Below, piece by piece: positions 6,013 to 6,478 of a DNA stretch of 6,478 bases (position 1 is the first letter of the stretch; the number at the start of each line of letters is the position of its first letter). The notes under the pieces were generated by a model. That model was not told the DNA's origin and did not search any database. It saw nothing but the letters and a program-made list of their open reading frames with translations. The stretch is from Bacillota bacterium (GTDB lineage Bacteria; Bacillota; UBA994). The position numbers were made by a program, and so were the translations under genes. The stretch lies in assembly GCA_018725535.1 (NCBI GenBank), contig QLUS01000088.1, positions 1 to 6,478 on the forward strand, in the 5' to 3' direction.

Positions 6013-6020
6013 AAGGAGGT
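6013..6020 (+). promoter_or_regulatory. Strong Shine-Dalgarno sequence fixing the nitroreductase start
   Basis: AAGGAGGT matches the anti-Shine-Dalgarno sequence almost completely, and its GGAGG core ends 5 nt before the ATG at 6025. It decides the start, because the reading frame is open for more than 120 bases upstream, through the hairpin and the Smr remnant, and gives no stop codon to bound it. Confidence 0.85.
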
Positions 6021-6024
6021 CACC

Positions 6025-6478
6025 ATGCAAATCCTGCAGGCCATTTCCACGCGACGCAGCATCCGCAAGTTTAAAAACCAGCCCGTAGCGCGCGAGCTTA
6101 TCGAGCAAGTTCTCATAGCGGGTGTTCTCGCGCCCTCGGGCAAGAACAAGCAACCGTGGCACTTTACCGTGCTACAGGGTGAGAAGAAAACGACGCTAAT
6201 AGATATTCTTGAGTCCACGCTACACCATCTAAAGGAGCAGGAGCACCAGACCGGCAGTGCGGAGTGGACGGCCAAAGCCATGCGGCAGGCCCCCGTGTGC
6301 ATCATGGTGCATAACCCCTACGCCTCGGCTGAAGACGCCGATAACGGCGCAAATCTCTATTGGTCCCTAGTGGACTCCCAAAGCATTGGGGCGGCGATAC
6401 AAAACATGCTCCTCCGGGCGGAGGAGCTCAACTTGGGCACACTATGGATCTGCGACGTGTTCTATGCCGATGAGGCCC
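6025..6478 (+). CDS. Nitroreductase-family FMN oxidoreductase (partial, 3' end outside the window)
   Basis: The first 151 residues of a nitroreductase-family flavoprotein; the gene runs off the right edge. Family features seen: ISTRRSIRKFKNQPV (7-21) with the FMN-phosphate-contacting R10, R11 and S12; LAPSGKNKQPWHF (35-47), the conserved PSxxNxQPW flavin-site motif; and DSQSIGAAIQNMLLRAEELN (118-137) followed by LGTLWICDVF, the dimer helix and the second FMN-binding segment. Members use NAD(P)H to reduce nitro groups, quinones, flavins or enones as cytoplasmic homodimers; the natural substrate here is unknown. The start is fixed by the Shine-Dalgarno sequence at 6013-6020. Its promoter is not evident: it may be read through from the FliK/FlhB-like genes across the Smr remnant. 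The missing C-terminus, about the last quarter of a typical family member, prevents a finer subfamily call. Confidence 0.92.
   Translation, partial: MQILQAISTRRSIRKFKNQPVARELIEQVLIAGVLAPSGKNKQPWHFTVLQGEKKTTLIDILESTLHHLKEQEHQTGSAEWTAKAMRQAPVCIMVHNPYASAEDADNGANLYWSLVDSQSIGAAIQNMLLRAEELNLGTLWICDVFYADEA

Noticed and set aside
5988..6305. 105-residue minus-strand ORF across the nitroreductase start
   Set aside because: It is antisense to a clear nitroreductase with a strong ribosome site, and its translation shows no family features.
1..6478. CRISPR array, tRNA/rRNA gene, integrase or transposase, toxin-antitoxin or defence system
   Set aside because: I looked for direct repeats with regular spacing, cloverleaf sequence, and recombinase or defence domains in the plausible reading frames, and saw none.

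Overview
The window reads as a piece of a bacterial chromosome, most likely from a moderately GC-rich member of the Firmicutes (Clostridia-like). This rests on gene content, not on any search: a PspC/LiaF-type envelope gene pair, a stand-alone FliK-C protein followed by a small FlhB-C protein (the arrangement known as ylqG-ylqH in Bacillus subtilis), a small Smr-domain gene, and strong AGGAGG-type ribosome sites. Apart from one short hairpin there is no transposase, phage, CRISPR or plasmid signal, and no tRNA or rRNA gene was seen.

Region 1 (5-2033, + strand) is a tight three-gene cluster: a PspC-domain membrane protein, a LiaF-like membrane protein with a C-terminal beta-repeat (toast-rack-like) domain, and a GNAT acetyltransferase. 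Each junction is a 4-bp ATGA stop/start overlap, so the three are probably translated in a coupled way. The first two look like an envelope-stress or membrane-homeostasis module; the acetyltransferase substrate is unknown.

Region 2 (2045-4302, - strand) converges on region 1 with an 11-bp gap. It holds pepA (leucyl aminopeptidase) followed by xth (exonuclease III), joined by a 1-nt TAATG overlap. Both proteins keep their full catalytic residue sets. A plausible sigma-A promoter and a perfect dyad lie in front of pepA.

Region 3 (4303-4485) is the divergent control region between pepA and the rightward genes. It also holds a terminator-like or attenuator-like hairpin ahead of the rightward genes.

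Region 4 (4486-5715, + strand) encodes a FliK C-terminal-domain protein and a 90-residue FlhB C-terminal-domain protein. The latter lacks the NPTH autocleavage site, and there is no other flagellar gene in view.

Region 5 (5716-6024) has no intact gene. It holds the remains of a small Smr-domain gene, broken by two apparent frameshifts and ending at a perfect 11-bp inverted repeat that looks like a REP-type hairpin. Region 6 (6025 to the window end) is a nitroreductase-family gene with a near-perfect Shine-Dalgarno sequence, cut off by the window edge.

Most of the window is ordinary core genome. The parts most worth a second look are the decayed Smr gene with its hairpin, the non-flagellar FliK/FlhB-like pair, and the pepA leader dyad.
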